From contig NZ_JACCBD010000001.1 in assembly GCF_013409595.1 (NCBI RefSeq), positions 3,038,001 to 3,102,000 on the forward strand: DNA of 64,000 bases. The letters are read 5' to 3'. Source of the DNA: Leucobacter aridicollis. GTDB lineage: Bacteria > Actinomycetota > Actinomycetes > Actinomycetales > Microbacteriaceae. This document shows, in pieces, positions 30,684-40,184 of this stretch; the stretch's first letter is position 1; the number at the start of each line of letters is the position of its first letter. The notes beneath the pieces were generated by a model. It was not told the DNA's origin. It saw only the letters and a list, made by a program, of their open reading frames with translations, and searched no databases. A program made the position numbers and the translations under genes.

Positions 30684-31319
30684 ATGCGAGTCTTCGTTGC
30701 AGATCATCCACTGATCACACACAAACTGACGGTGCTGCGCGACGCGAAAACGCCGCAGCCCACGTTCCGCCTCCTCGTCGAGGAAATCATGACGCTGCTT
30801 GCCTACGAGGCAACCCGTGAGGTGCGCGTCGATCCGCTCGAGATCCAGACCCCGGTTGCCAAGACCACCGGCGTCCGCTTGAGCGAGCCGCTGCCGCTCA
30901 TCGTCCCGATCCTGCGCGCCGGCCTCGGCATGCTCGAGGGCATGGTGAAGCTGGTGCCGACCGCAGAGGTCGGGTTCCTCGGCATGGTCCGCGACGAGCA
31001 GACCCTCGAGCCAACAACCTACGCCGAGCGCCTCCCGGACTCGCTCGCCGGCCGCCAGTGCTTCGTGCTTGACCCGATGCTCGCCACCGGCGGCTCACTC
31101 GCGGCCGCGATTGACTTCCTGTTCGCGCGCGGCGCGGACGACATCACCGCGATCTGCATCCTCGGCACGCCCGAAGGCGTCGAGGCGATGCGCAAGGCCG
31201 CCGGCGACCGTAATGTCACCCTCGTGCTCGGCGCGCTCGACCAGGGCCTCGACGAAAACGCATACATCGTCCCCGGCCTCGGCGACGCGGGCGACCGCCT
31301 CTACGGCACGGCCGAGTAG
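30684..31319 (+). CDS. upp: Uracil phosphoribosyltransferase
   Basis: 211 residues. Pyrimidine salvage: uracil + PRPP to UMP. Family motifs: [13 protein letters not shown] near the N-terminus, [10 protein letters not shown], the PRPP loop [12 protein letters not shown] and the C-terminal uracil-binding [12 protein letters not shown]. Full length. Leaderless start predicted. A 14-bp hairpin follows. Confidence 0.96.
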   Translation: MRVFVADHPLITHKLTVLRDAKTPQPTFRLLVEEIMTLLAYEATREVRVDPLEIQTPVAKTTGVRLSEPLPLIVPILRAGLGMLEGMVKLVPTAEVGFLGMVRDEQTLEPTTYAERLPDSLAGRQCFVLDPMLATGGSLAAAIDFLFARGADDITAICILGTPEGVEAMRKAAGDRNVTLVLGALDQGLDENAYIVPGLGDAGDRLYGTAE

Positions 31320-31343
31320 CGCAGCGCGCGATCCGGATCCACG

Positions 31344-31387
31344 GAGACGAGCCGCCACCGCCCAGCCGGGCGATGGCGGCTCGTCTC
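31344..31387. terminator. Hairpin between convergent upp and aldo/keto reductase genes
   Basis: 14-bp perfect outer stem (GAGACGAGCCGCCA), one mismatch, then 5 more pairs, 4-nt loop. Confidence 0.85.
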
Positions 31388-31400
31388 AGTACGGCGGGAG

Positions 31401-32354
31401 TTAGGCGGCCGCGGCGCTCAGCGCGCTGAGGTCCTCGCCGCTCAGTTCGAGCCGCATAGACGCGAGGAGCGCCGAGAGCTGCTCCGTCGTGCGAGCGCTC
31501 GAGATCGGACCGCCGATGGTGGGCTGCTGCCGCAACCAAGCGAGCGAGACGCTCGCGACCTCGACGCCCTCGCGCTCAGCAATCCCGTCGAGCACGGCGA
31601 GCACGCTGCGGCCGCGGTCGTCGAGATAGCCGATCGCCTGGCCCGCGCGGGGGCTCGCGCCGGCCTGCTCGGCGGACGCCGGGTCGCGGTACTTGCCGGC
31701 AAGGAACCCCTTGGCGAGGCCGAAGTACGGGAAGACTGTGAGCCCCTCGGCTGCAGCGACGTCTCGCAGCCCATTGGTCTCGAAGTCACGTTCGAGCAGG
31801 TTGTAATGCGGCTGCAGCGCGACGGGCAGGTGATAGCCGCCCGCCCTAGCGATCTCGAACCACTCGGTGACACGCTCGGCGGTGTAGTTCGAGACGCCGA
31901 TCGCGCGCACCTTGCCCGCGTCGACGAGTTCGGAGAACGCCGCGACGGTCTCCTCGAGCGGCGTGTCTGCGTCATCGAAGTGCGCGTAGTACAGGTCGAT
32001 ACGGTCGGTGCGGAGGCGCTGGAGCGAGGCGTCAGCGGCGGCGCGCACGTTCGCCGCGGCGAGTCCGGAGAACTCGGGGTGCGTTGATACCTTTGTCGCG
32101 ATGGTCACGCCGTCGCGGGTGCCGCGGGCCTGCAGCCACTCCCCGATGACGGTCTCCGATTCACCGCCCGTGTTGCCGGGCACCCACGCCGAGTAGCCGT
32201 CGGCCGTGTCGATGAAGTCTCCCCCACCTTGTGTGAAGCCGTCGAGGACGTCGAATGACGCATCTCGGTCTGCGGTCCACCCGAACACGTTTGCACCGAG
32301 CGCGAGCGGCGCGACCTCGAGTGCTGATTGACCGATTTGGACTCTCGTAACCAT
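31401..32354 (-). CDS. Aldo/keto reductase
   Basis: 317 residues, ATG with AAGGAG upstream. TIM-barrel NADPH-dependent carbonyl reductase. Catalytic set Asp, Tyr, Lys, His seen in F-I-D-T-A-D-G-Y, A-T-K-V and Y-Y-A-H-F-D-D; cofactor region F-P-Y-F-G-L-A-K-G-F-L-A-G-K-Y and S-A-R-T-T-E-Q-L. Closest to the AKR11/12-like YajO/YghZ group. Substrate unknown. 43 bp downstream of the GDPD gene on the same strand. Confidence 0.9.
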   Translation of the reverse strand: MVTRVQIGQSALEVAPLALGANVFGWTADRDASFDVLDGFTQGGGDFIDTADGYSAWVPGNTGGESETVIGEWLQARGTRDGVTIATKVSTHPEFSGLAAANVRAAADASLQRLRTDRIDLYYAHFDDADTPLEETVAAFSELVDAGKVRAIGVSNYTAERVTEWFEIARAGGYHLPVALQPHYNLLERDFETNGLRDVAAAEGLTVFPYFGLAKGFLAGKYRDPASAEQAGASPRAGQAIGYLDDRGRSVLAVLDGIAEREGVEVASVSLAWLRQQPTIGGPISSARTTEQLSALLASMRLELSGEDLSALSAAAA

Positions 32355-32397
32355 GTTGCTCCTTCGTCAGCGGTGCAGGCGGGCACCGCCTTCGACG

Positions 32398-33324
32398 CTA
32401 CACGGTCGCGCTTTGGTTGTGCCGCCACTGTTCAAGCGAGACTGGATCGTCGGTGATCACCAAGTCGATGCCGTGCGATCGGGCCTGCTTCCATTGCTTC
32501 ACGGTGTTGAGCGTGTAGACCATGGTGCCGATGCCAAGCACCCGTGCGTCCTCGACGAGGGCGAAGTCGGCCTCGAAGACGCTGACGCGCGCGCCGACCG
32601 CAGAGATGTTGAGCGCGGCGGCGAGCTCGAGCGTCGGGCGGTTCCACTCCCGCGTGAGCATCACCCGCGCGTAGTTAGGGGCAAGCACCGCCAGTCGCTC
32701 GAGGTTGTCGATCTCGAACGACTCGAATGCGACCCTGTCCATGAGGTATCGCGCGTCGAGCAGCGCGACGGCGGCGGCCACCTGCTCGTCGTTCCAGCTC
32801 CCCTTCAACTCGATCAGCGCTCGGCTGTTGGTCGGCGCGAGCTCGTCAAGGAAAGCCTCGAGCGTCGGCACGCGCTCGCCAGCGAAGGCCCCGTCGAACC
32901 AGGATCCCGCGTCGAGCCCCTGGATCTGGGCGAGCGTGAGGTTCGCGACGGGGCCGGTTCCGGTCGTCGTGCGATCGACTGTCGGATCGTGCATGAGCAC
33001 CGGCACCCCGTCGGCGGTGAGGTGCAGATCGGCCTCGACGAAGTCGACGCCCTGGTCGAACGCGATCCGCATCGCCGCCAGCGTATTCTCGGGCGCAAGC
33101 GCCGCGGCGCCTCGGTGCGAGATGATGCCAAACTCCTCGACGCGGCTGAGGGCGCCGTGGAGCTGGAGTACGCTCGCGCTCGCCGCGTATGGGTTCGTGC
33201 CGAGGCCAGTGACGAGCAGCACGACAAAGATTGCGGCGAGGAGCGCCGTCCGCGCTCCGCGTTGCCTGGCGGGCCCGGTTGGCGCCGGGAACAGGCCGCC
33301 CGGGGTGCTGAACATGCGATACAC
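32398..33324 (-). CDS. Membrane-anchored glycerophosphodiester phosphodiesterase
   Basis: 308 residues from GTG 33324 (AGGAG six nt upstream). N-terminal membrane segment (~25-45, L-L-A-A-I-F-V-V-L-L-V-T-G-L-G), probably uncleaved, so the enzyme acts outside. GDPD core: I-S-H-R-G-A-A-A-L-A-P-E-N-T (catalytic His and metal-site Glu), V-E-A-D-L-H-L-T-A-D-G-V-P-V-L-M-H-D. Hydrolyses glycerophosphodiesters or teichoic-acid-like polymers to glycerol 3-phosphate. Confidence 0.9.
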   Translation of the reverse strand: MYRMFSTPGGLFPAPTGPARQRGARTALLAAIFVVLLVTGLGTNPYAASASVLQLHGALSRVEEFGIISHRGAAALAPENTLAAMRIAFDQGVDFVEADLHLTADGVPVLMHDPTVDRTTTGTGPVANLTLAQIQGLDAGSWFDGAFAGERVPTLEAFLDELAPTNSRALIELKGSWNDEQVAAAVALLDARYLMDRVAFESFEIDNLERLAVLAPNYARVMLTREWNRPTLELAAALNISAVGARVSVFEADFALVEDARVLGIGTMVYTLNTVKQWKQARSHGIDLVITDDPVSLEQWRHNQSATV

Positions 33325-33453
33325 GAGGGGCTCCTGTCTCCGCGCTACGTTGCGCGTGCCACTCACCCTATCGAATCCCGTTACCGTTTTGTGATTTTTC
33401 TCCCCCGCGGCGTTGGGGGCGGGTGGCGCAGGCGCCTGGCGCGGGGTCGACAC

Positions 33454-33495
33454 GCCGAGGGCCCGCCACAACAGGTGTCGTGGCGGGCCCTCGGC
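33454..33495 (-). terminator. clpB terminator
   Basis: Perfect 16-bp stem with a 10-nt loop, 7 nt after the clpB stop. Confidence 0.88.
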
Positions 33496-33502
33496 TGGAT
33501 CG

Positions 33503-35677
33503 CTACTCGGCGCGGCTGGGCAGCAGCTCGAGCTCGTTGCCGCCTGGCGCGACATCGATCCGGGCGACATCGCCGTCACGGATCTCGCCGCCCAGGATCC
33601 CGCGCGCGAGCCGATCGTCAATTTCGCGCTGCACGAGTCGCCGCAGCGGCCGCGCGCCGTAGATCGGGTCGTAGCCGCGCTCAGCGAGCCAGGCCCTGGC
33701 GTCGGGAGTGACCGCGAGCGTGAGACGGCGCTCAGCGAGCCGCTCCTGCAACCGGTCAATCGTGATCTCGACGATCTGCGCGAGCGCGTCGACCGAGAGC
33801 GGGTGGAAGATCACCATCTCGTCGAGTCGGTTCACGAACTCTGGCTTGAACGCCCGCCGGACCGTCTCCTGGACCGCCTCGACCTTCTCGGGCCACGCCA
33901 TCTCGGGATCGACCAGGTACTGGCTGCCGAGGTTCGAGGTGAGGATGAGGATCGTGTTGCGGAAGTCCACGGTGCGCCCCTGGCCGTCGGTGAGGCGGCC
34001 GTCATCGAGCACCTGCAGCAGCACGTCGAAGACCTCGGGGTGCGCCTTCTCGACCTCGTCAAGCAGCACGACGGAGTAGGGCCGCCGCCTGACGGCCTCA
34101 GTCAGCTGGCCCCCCTGCTCGTACCCAACGTACCCGGGAGGGGCACCGACGAGGCGCGAGACCGAGTGCTTCTCGCCGTATTCACTCATGTCGATCCGCA
34201 CCATCGCGTGCTCGTCGTCGAAGAGGAATTCCGCGAGCGCCTTCGCGAGCTCGGTCTTACCAACACCCGTCGGCCCGAGGAACAGAAACGAACCGGTCGG
34301 CCGGTTGGGATCGGCGATACCAGCGCGCGTCCGGCGGACCGCGTCCGCGACGGCCCGGGCGGCCTCGTCCTGCCCGACCACGCGCTTCGAGAGCTCGTGT
34401 TCGAGGGCGAGGAGCTTCTCAGTCTCGCCCTGCATCAGGCGCCCGACCGGGATGCCAGTCCAGGCGGCCACGACCCCCGCGATGTCCTCGTCGGTGACCT
34501 GTTCGTTCACCATCCGCGGTTCGCCGTCGGGTCCGGCGGCCCCTTGCAGCTCCGCCCGCTCCGCCTCGGCAAGTTCCTTCTCAATGACGGGGATCTCGCC
34601 GTACAGCAGCTTCGAGGCGCGCTCAAGGTTACCCTCGCGCTGGGCGCGCTCTGCGTCCATGCGCTTCTGGTCGAGCTTCTCGCGCAGCTCGCCGACCCGG
34701 TTCAGGGTCGCCCGCTCGCGCTCCCACCGCGCCTCAAGCCCGGCAAGCTCGCCCTGCTTCTCTTCGAGGTCGGCGCGGAGCTTTGCGAGGCGCTCCTTCG
34801 AAGCCTCGTCCTTCTCCTTCTTCAGCGCGAGCTCCTCAAGCTTCAGGCGATCAACCGCGCGCCGGAGCTCGTCGATCTCGAGTGGCGCCGAGTCGATCTC
34901 CATGCGCAGCCGCGAGGCGGCCTCATCGATGAGATCGATCGCCTTGTCGGGCAGCTGCCGAGCGGTGATGTACCGATTCGAGAGCGACGCGGCCGCAACG
35001 AGCGCCGAGTCCGCGATGGTCACCTTGTGGTGCGCCTCGTAACGCTCCTTCAGGCCGCGCAGAATCGCAACGGTGTCTTCCACCGAGGGCTCGCCGACGT
35101 AGACCTGCTGGAAACGCCGCTCGAGGGCAGCGTCCTTCTCGATGTATTCGCGGTACTCGTCGAGCGTAGTCGCACCGATGAGGCGCAGCTCGCCGCGGGC
35201 GAGCATGGGCTTCAGCATCTGCGACGCCGCGACGGATGACTCGCCACCACCCGCACCCATGAGCGTGTGGAGCTCGTCGATGAAGGTGATGATCTGGCCG
35301 TCCGACTCCTTGATCTCCGCGAGCACCGCCTTCATGCGCTCCTCAAACTCGCCGCGGTACTTCGCGCCCGCGATGAGGGCGGAGATGTCGAGCGAGATGA
35401 GCTCCTTGCCCTTCAGCGACTCGGCGACGTCGCCCGCGACGATGCGCTGAGCGAGCCCCTCGACGACGGCGGTCTTGCCGACGCCGGGTTCGCCGATGAG
35501 CACGGGGTTGTTCTTCGTGCGGCGGGTGAGCACCTGGCTGACGCGGCGAATCTCGCTGTCGCGGCCGATAACCGGGTCAAGCTTGCCCGAGCGCGCCACC
35601 TCGGTGAGGTTCACGCCAAACTGCTCGAGGGCGCTCTCGTTGCCTTCGCCTTCGGCGGGCTGCCAATTTGCCTGCAT
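33503..35677 (-). CDS. clpB: ATP-dependent chaperone ClpB, N-domain-less form
   Basis: 724 residues from ATG 35677 (AAGGAC upstream). Disaggregase working with DnaK. Two AAA+ rings: Walker A G-E-P-G-V-G-K-T (62-69) and G-P-T-G-V-G-K-T (468-475); Walker B F-I-D-E near 132; pore loop K-Y-R-G-E-F near 106-111 and G-Y-V-G-Y in the second ring; coiled middle domain at ~270-380. Usual ClpB is about 850-870 residues; the ~140-residue N-terminal substrate domain is absent and no frame for it exists upstream. A HAIR operator lies in the promoter, so HspR repression is likely. Confidence 0.95.
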   Translation of the reverse strand: MQANWQPAEGEGNESALEQFGVNLTEVARSGKLDPVIGRDSEIRRVSQVLTRRTKNNPVLIGEPGVGKTAVVEGLAQRIVAGDVAESLKGKELISLDISALIAGAKYRGEFEERMKAVLAEIKESDGQIITFIDELHTLMGAGGGESSVAASQMLKPMLARGELRLIGATTLDEYREYIEKDAALERRFQQVYVGEPSVEDTVAILRGLKERYEAHHKVTIADSALVAAASLSNRYITARQLPDKAIDLIDEAASRLRMEIDSAPLEIDELRRAVDRLKLEELALKKEKDEASKERLAKLRADLEEKQGELAGLEARWERERATLNRVGELREKLDQKRMDAERAQREGNLERASKLLYGEIPVIEKELAEAERAELQGAAGPDGEPRMVNEQVTDEDIAGVVAAWTGIPVGRLMQGETEKLLALEHELSKRVVGQDEAARAVADAVRRTRAGIADPNRPTGSFLFLGPTGVGKTELAKALAEFLFDDEHAMVRIDMSEYGEKHSVSRLVGAPPGYVGYEQGGQLTEAVRRRPYSVVLLDEVEKAHPEVFDVLLQVLDDGRLTDGQGRTVDFRNTILILTSNLGSQYLVDPEMAWPEKVEAVQETVRRAFKPEFVNRLDEMVIFHPLSVDALAQIVEITIDRLQERLAERRLTLAVTPDARAWLAERGYDPIYGARPLRRLVQREIDDRLARGILGGEIRDGDVARIDVAPGGNELELLPSRAE

Positions 35678-35729
35678 GATGTCCTTTCGTGGTGTGCGGC
35701 TCGACCGGCAACGATTGCCGATCGGAAAA

Positions 35730-35750
35730 CCTGAGTCGATATGACTCAAG
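35730..35750. promoter_or_regulatory. HAIR element (HspR operator) in the clpB promoter
   Basis: On the minus strand CTTGAGT-N7-ACTCAGG, one base off the consensus CTTGAGT-N7-ACTCAAG recognised by the heat-shock repressor HspR in actinomycetes. It ends 53 bp before the clpB start. Confidence 0.88.
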
Positions 35751-35804
35751 TTTAATCCCTGTCGCCATTTCTCGCCAGTCCGCCACCTGAGACTCTGCTG
35801 AGGA

Positions 35805-36530
35805 CTACTCGAGATGGCGCAGGTACCGCTCCGGTGCGGCCATGAACCGGCGCCAGTTGTCGACGATCTCGAGGTCGTCGTACCGCGAGCGGCGCATCCC
35901 CCACTCCCCGAGCTCGTAGATGTCGGCCCCTGGCACCGCCGCGAGTACGGGCGAATGCGTCGACAGGATGACCTGGGACCCGCTCGACGCTAGCTCACTC
36001 ATGCGCGCAAGTAGCCCGAGCGAGTTCGTGAACGAGAGCGCAGACTCAGGCTCGTCAAAGACCCAGAGTCCGCGAATGCGGCCACGCGCGCCCAGATACT
36101 CGAGGAAGGACTCGCCGTGGCTCTGGAGGTTGTGTCGCCCCAGCGGCCCCTCGTCCTCCGACTCAATCTCGTGCAGATACTTGAAGTGGCCGTGCATCGT
36201 TTCTGCCCGAAGGAAGACCCCCTTTCGTGACGCACCAGCGCCCCGCGCCAGCTGCAGGTGAGACTCGAGCGGCGACTCGCTGGCGAAGGTTGAGTGCCTC
36301 GCGTTGTGCGTGCCGCCCTCGGGGTTCAGACCGTACGCCGCAGCGATGGCCTCAACGATCGTGGACTTTCCCGCACCGTTCTCGCCAACAAACACCGTGA
36401 TGGGACCGAACTCGATTCCAGTCTCGAGGAGTTGCCGAACGGCCGGCACCTGCGCAAACCACGCCTCTGGGTCGACCGGTGCCTCCGGATGCTCCTCGAT
36501 CCAGCGCAAGGGGAGTGAGTTCAGCGCCAC
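35805..36530 (-). CDS. AAA-family ATPase (ABC-like, AAA_21 type)
   Basis: 241 residues from GTG 36530, with AAGGAGG five nt upstream. Walker [11 protein letters not shown] (~47-56), Walker B-like [11 protein letters not shown], and D-loop/H-loop [10 protein letters not shown]. Soluble, without membrane segments. Small stand-alone ATPases of this kind are common in actinomycetes and have been linked to DNA repair-like or toxin/defence roles, but no partner nuclease is adjacent. Separated from clpB by 127 bp. Confidence 0.85.
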   Translation of the reverse strand: MALNSLPLRWIEEHPEAPVDPEAWFAQVPAVRQLLETGIEFGPITVFVGENGAGKSTIVEAIAAAYGLNPEGGTHNARHSTFASESPLESHLQLARGAGASRKGVFLRAETMHGHFKYLHEIESEDEGPLGRHNLQSHGESFLEYLGARGRIRGLWVFDEPESALSFTNSLGLLARMSELASSGSQVILSTHSPVLAAVPGADIYELGEWGMRRSRYDDLEIVDNWRRFMAAPERYLRHLE

Positions 36531-36632
36531 GCGTGCCTCCTTCGTTTCTCGGCTTGCTCCGACCTTACGACGCCCGTCGGACATCGGCGCGGGTGGCACG
36601 GTCTGAATGCGCCAGGCCGGCGCTAACTCCTC

Positions 36633-36651
36633 GGATCTGCAAAAGATCTGC
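36633..36651. repeat. GATCTGC-N4-GATCTGC element, copy 2
   Basis: 18 of 19 bases equal to 21929-21947. Here it is in a divergent promoter region (36531-36793) rather than between convergent genes. Confidence 0.6.
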
Positions 36652-36781
36652 TGGAATCGCCCAGTCCTGGCATTTCTTCCGCCGATTACATTCGGTTCGG
36701 GTGTGGGGCGGCAGGACAGACAAGGGGCCTAATGCCAGGCGTGTGGGGCGGAGAAAAGCCCGAGTCGGCGGCCCCTGGGTT

Positions 36782-36787
36782 TAGGGT
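36782..36787 (+). promoter_or_regulatory. -10 element for leaderless threonine aldolase
   Basis: TAGGGT, 6 nt before GTG 36794. Confidence 0.55.
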
Positions 36788-36793
36788 GAGTGG

Positions 36794-37837
36794 GTGACCG
36801 AATCCCTCTCAGCCCACCCACACGCGTTCGCCTCAGACAACTGGGCGGGCGTCCACCCCGAGGTCATGGAGGCGATCGCCGCCGCCAATGTCGGGCACGC
36901 CGTCGCCTACGGTGGTGACCCGTGGACGGCCGAACTGCAGGAGCACGCCCGCAGGCTGTTTGGGCCCGACGCCGAGATCTTTCCCGTGTTCAACGGCTCG
37001 GGCGCCAACGTGCTCGCGCTGCAGTCGGCGATCCCGAGGTGGGGCGCGGTCATCTGCGCCGCGACCGCGCACGTCAACACCGACGAGACGGGCGCCCCGG
37101 AGAAGACCGGCGGGCTGAAGCTGCTCCAGGTCGACACCGCCGACGGCAAGCTCACGCCCGAACTCGTGGAGCGCGAGGCGTGGGGATGGGGCTCGCAGCA
37201 CCGCGCACAGCCGCTCGCCGTCACCATCTCCCAGACCACCGAGTTGGGCACAAGCTATACCCCGGCCGAGATTCGTGCGCTCGCCGACCACGCCCACGAG
37301 CGCGGGATGCTGCTCCACATCGACGGATCGCGGATTGGCGCGGCCGCCGCCCACCTCGGCACGAGCCTCGCGGAGATCTCGAGCGAGGCCGGCGCCGACC
37401 TGCTGAGCCTTGGGGCGACGAAGAGTGGCGGGCTGGGTGCGGAAGCCGTCGTCCTGCTCCGGCCGGGCACCGGTGCCGGCATCGAGTACCTGCGGAAGAT
37501 CAACCTGCAGCTTGCCTCCAAGATGCGCTTCGCGTCGGCACAGCTCAACGCGCTCTATGGCGGTGATCTCTGGCTTCGGTCGGCGACCCATTCGAACGCG
37601 ATGGCAGCGCGCCTCGCCGCGGGCATCGAGCGGTCCGGCGTCGACGGGGTTCGGGTCGCCTTCCCCGTGCAATCAAACGCCGTGTTCGTCGAGCTTCCCG
37701 AGGCTGTCGCACAGCGCGCCCAGCAGCGATTCGCGTTCGGCGCCTGGCCGACCCAGCGGGGCCTGTACCGGTTGATGTGCGCCTGGGACACGACCGCGGA
37801 CGATGTCGACGAGCTGATCGGGCTGCTCGGGGCATAG
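36794..37837 (+). CDS. ltaE: Low-specificity threonine aldolase family PLP enzyme
   Basis: 347 residues, GTG start. Cleaves beta-hydroxy amino acids, chiefly threonine to glycine and acetaldehyde. Motifs: F-A-S-D-N-W-A-G-V-H-P near the N-terminus, A-Y-G-G-D-P-W-T, H-I-D-G-S-R-I and the PLP-lysine segment L-G-A-T-K-S-G-G. A GGCCC/GGGCC dyad at 37848-37862 may end the transcript against the convergent exporter gene. Confidence 0.9.
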   Translation: MTESLSAHPHAFASDNWAGVHPEVMEAIAAANVGHAVAYGGDPWTAELQEHARRLFGPDAEIFPVFNGSGANVLALQSAIPRWGAVICAATAHVNTDETGAPEKTGGLKLLQVDTADGKLTPELVEREAWGWGSQHRAQPLAVTISQTTELGTSYTPAEIRALADHAHERGMLLHIDGSRIGAAAAHLGTSLAEISSEAGADLLSLGATKSGGLGAEAVVLLRPGTGAGIEYLRKINLQLASKMRFASAQLNALYGGDLWLRSATHSNAMAARLAAGIERSGVDGVRVAFPVQSNAVFVELPEAVAQRAQQRFAFGAWPTQRGLYRLMCAWDTTADDVDELIGLLGA

Positions 37838-37896
37838 GTTCTGTCCGGGCCCGGCGCGGGCCTCTTCGATCCTGATCCGGCGGCTGGCGCCTCGCC

Positions 37897-38508
37897 CTAG
37901 ATTCCGCCGAATGCGAGCCGCGCGGCGATGACAAGCATGACTGCGGCGACGATGCCGTCGAGGATCTGCCAGGAACGCGGCGTCGCGAAGAACCGCGTGA
38001 GGGCCCGAGCACCGTATCCGAGCAGGAAGAACCAGCCGATACTCGCGACCGCGCCGCCGAGGGCGAACCACCACTTCCCCGGGTCGCCCTGGGCGTTGCC
38101 GATCGACCCCATGAGCACCATTGTGTCCAGGTACACGTGCGGGTTGAGGTACGTGATCGCCAGGCAGGCGAGCACCACGCTCTTCAGCGACCTGGCCTCC
38201 CCCGGGCCGCCCGCGACCAGCGCCTCGGGCTTCAGCGAGCGTCGCGCGGCGGACCAGGCGTACCAGAGCAGGAACGCCACGCCGCCCCAGCGCACGATCT
38301 CAAGCACGATCGGTGCGCGCTCGACGACGAGGCCGATGCCTGCGATGCCCAGGGTCTCGAGCAGCGCATCAGTCAGCCCGCAGATGAGCACGACGGGGAG
38401 CACGTGCTCCCGCCGGATCCCCTGCCGCAGCACGAACGCGTTCTGCGCGCCAATCGCCACGATGAGAGAAAGCCCGCTGCCGATGCCTGTAAGAAAGGGA
38501 AGGATCAC
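37897..38508 (-). CDS. argO: LysE/ArgO-family amino acid exporter
   Basis: 203 residues, GTG start. Six membrane helices; family motif V-A-I-G-A-Q-N-A-F-V-L-R-Q-G-I-R (residues ~17-32) and N-P-H-V-Y-L-D-T. Exports arginine or lysine. Divergent from an ArgP/LysG-type regulator, the classical arrangement, which makes the substrate assignment firmer. TAGCGT lies 7 nt before the start. Confidence 0.9.
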   Translation of the reverse strand: MILPFLTGIGSGLSLIVAIGAQNAFVLRQGIRREHVLPVVLICGLTDALLETLGIAGIGLVVERAPIVLEIVRWGGVAFLLWYAWSAARRSLKPEALVAGGPGEARSLKSVVLACLAITYLNPHVYLDTMVLMGSIGNAQGDPGKWWFALGGAVASIGWFFLLGYGARALTRFFATPRSWQILDGIVAAVMLVIAARLAFGGI

Positions 38509-38515
38509 GTAGACG

Positions 38516-38521
38516 ACGCTA
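38516..38521 (-). promoter_or_regulatory. -10 element of argO
   Basis: TAGCGT on the minus strand, 7 nt before GTG 38508. Confidence 0.45.
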
Positions 38522-38587
38522 GGGCTTCTGACAGGCGACTCGCCAGTTCAGAGCAGTGAAAGATTCTGAAGTTACATTAGCGTTGCT

Positions 38588-38593
38588 TAATAT
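38588..38593 (+). promoter_or_regulatory. -10 element of argP
   Basis: TAATAT, 6 nt before GTG 38600, with TTCTGA 18 nt upstream as a possible -35. The clearest -10 among the leaderless candidates. Confidence 0.65.
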
Positions 38594-38599
38594 AGACGC

Positions 38600-39505
38600 G
38601 TGGACTTGCCGATCGAACACCTCCGTACCCTCGCCGCCATCATCGACGAGGGCTCCCTCGAGGGCGCAGCTCGCTCACTGCACGTCTCCCCTTCGGCGAT
38701 CAGCCAGCGCGTCCGAAGCATGGAGGAGCGCGTCGGCACGGTGGTGCTGTTGCGCACGCGGCCGGTCACCGCAACCGCCGCCGGCGCGACGCTACTGCGG
38801 GCCGCCAGGCAGGTCTCGCGCGTCATCGACGACGCGGCGACTGAGCTCGGCGAGGGGAGCGCGGCCGGTTCGCTCGTCAAGCTCGTCATCAACGCGGATT
38901 CGCTCGCGACATGGTTCGTGCCAGCGCTCGCCAAGGCTGCCGCCGCAACTGGCGCCCGGTTTGAGGTGCTCCGCGCCGACGAGACCGTCTCGACCGAGAA
39001 GCTTCGCAGCGGCGAGGTGATGGCTGCGCTCACCTCGACGGCCGAAGCCGTGCCCGGCTGCGTCTCCGAGCTCATCGGCGTCGACAAGTACCACGCGGTC
39101 GCATCGCCTGGCTTCGTCGCGGCGCACTTCCCCGACGGCCTCACGGCGGCGGCACTCGGCCGAGCCCCGATGGTCGAGTTCGATCGGCACGACATGTTCC
39201 AGCAGCGGTTCCTGGTGAACCTCGGCCACGGCACACGCACCCCGCCGCGCCACTACGTGCCCTCTTCCGCGGAGTTTGCGACCGCCGTCGAGCTTGGCAT
39301 GGGGTGGGGAATGCTGCCGCGCCTCCAGTGCGCCCCGCTCCTCGCATCCGGGGCGCTCGTCGAGCTTGCGCCTGCTGAGCCCCTCGACCTTCCGCTGTAC
39401 TGGCAGCGCTGGAACCTCAGGTCGCCCGTGCTCGACGAGCTCTCGGCAATCATTGCCGAGGAGGCCAAACGCGCGCTGAGCTTCGCAGGGCCGGAATACA
39501 GCTAG
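38600..39505 (+). CDS. argP: LysR-family regulator ArgP/LysG
   Basis: 301 residues, GTG start. N-terminal helix-turn-helix (L-R-T-L-A-A-I-I-D-E-G-S-L-E-G-A-A-R-S-L-H-V-S-P-S-A-I-S-Q-R split over residues 8-37) characteristic of ArgP/LysG; effector domain at ~85-290 with A-D-S-L-A-T-W-F and V-E-F-D-R-H-D. Activates the divergent exporter when Lys, Arg or His accumulates (known for the family). Confidence 0.92.
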   Translation: MDLPIEHLRTLAAIIDEGSLEGAARSLHVSPSAISQRVRSMEERVGTVVLLRTRPVTATAAGATLLRAARQVSRVIDDAATELGEGSAAGSLVKLVINADSLATWFVPALAKAAAATGARFEVLRADETVSTEKLRSGEVMAALTSTAEAVPGCVSELIGVDKYHAVASPGFVAAHFPDGLTAAALGRAPMVEFDRHDMFQQRFLVNLGHGTRTPPRHYVPSSAEFATAVELGMGWGMLPRLQCAPLLASGALVELAPAEPLDLPLYWQRWNLRSPVLDELSAIIAEEAKRALSFAGPEYS

Positions 39506-39570
39506 CACCTCGGGCGTTCATTCAATCTGGCGAGGGAATACCCTCGCGATTCGTTTCACCCAGGAGATTC

Positions 39571-40146
39571 ATGTCTGCGAAGCACGCAACAACAAGCGCA
39601 CCGATTCTGAGCACCCTCACGGAGCGTTGGAGCCCCCGCGCGTTCGATAGCGATCACTCGCTGCCCGAGAACGCACTGCTGAGCGCGTTCGAGGCCGCCC
39701 GGTGGTCGCCGAGCGCGAGCAACACTCAGCCCTGGCGCTTCATCGTTGCGCGCCGCGGCAGCGAGTCCTTCGCAAAGATTGAGGCGACCCTCGCCGGCTT
39801 CAACTCGGTCTGGGCCGGTGCGGCCTCGGCGCTCGTGGTGAACCTCGCAGTCGTCAAGAACGAGGCGGGCGAGCCGCAGCGTTGGGCGGAGTACGACCTC
39901 GGCCAGGCCGTCGCGCACCTCTCCGTGCAGGCACACAGCGAGGGCCTCTACGTGCACCAGATGGGCGGCTTTGACGCCGAGAAGATCAGCGAGGCGTTCG
40001 GCCTCGGCGATGAGCTGCGCGCCGTGTCCGTGATGACGATCGGCAAGCTGGGCCTCCCGGACCAGCTCGCCGAACCGCTGAAGGAGCGTGAGCTCGCACC
40101 CCGCTCGCGCCTCGAGGTCGACGACATCATCGTCGTCAACGACTAA
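39571..40146 (+). CDS. Nitroreductase family protein
   Basis: 191 residues with AGGAGA upstream. FMN-dependent NAD(P)H oxidoreductase: R-W-S-P-R-A-F near residue 19, A-A-R-W-S-P-S-A-S-N-T-Q-P-W-R-F (FMN binding), Y-D-L-G-Q-A-V-A-H-L and a C-terminal I-G-K-L-G. Reduces nitro or quinone compounds; the natural substrate is unknown. 65 bp after argP. A small GCCCC/GGGGC dyad at 40163-40176 separates it from the convergent gene. Confidence 0.88.
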   Translation: MSAKHATTSAPILSTLTERWSPRAFDSDHSLPENALLSAFEAARWSPSASNTQPWRFIVARRGSESFAKIEATLAGFNSVWAGAASALVVNLAVVKNEAGEPQRWAEYDLGQAVAHLSVQAHSEGLYVHQMGGFDAEKISEAFGLGDELRAVSVMTIGKLGLPDQLAEPLKERELAPRSRLEVDDIIVVND

Positions 40147-40184
40147 CTCCTGACGCGACGACGCCCCGGGCGGGGCCGGACCAC

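Noticed and set aside
33413-35239. 608-codon plus-strand frame over clpB
   Set aside because: Complement of the ClpB coding sequence; no independent motif or ribosome site.
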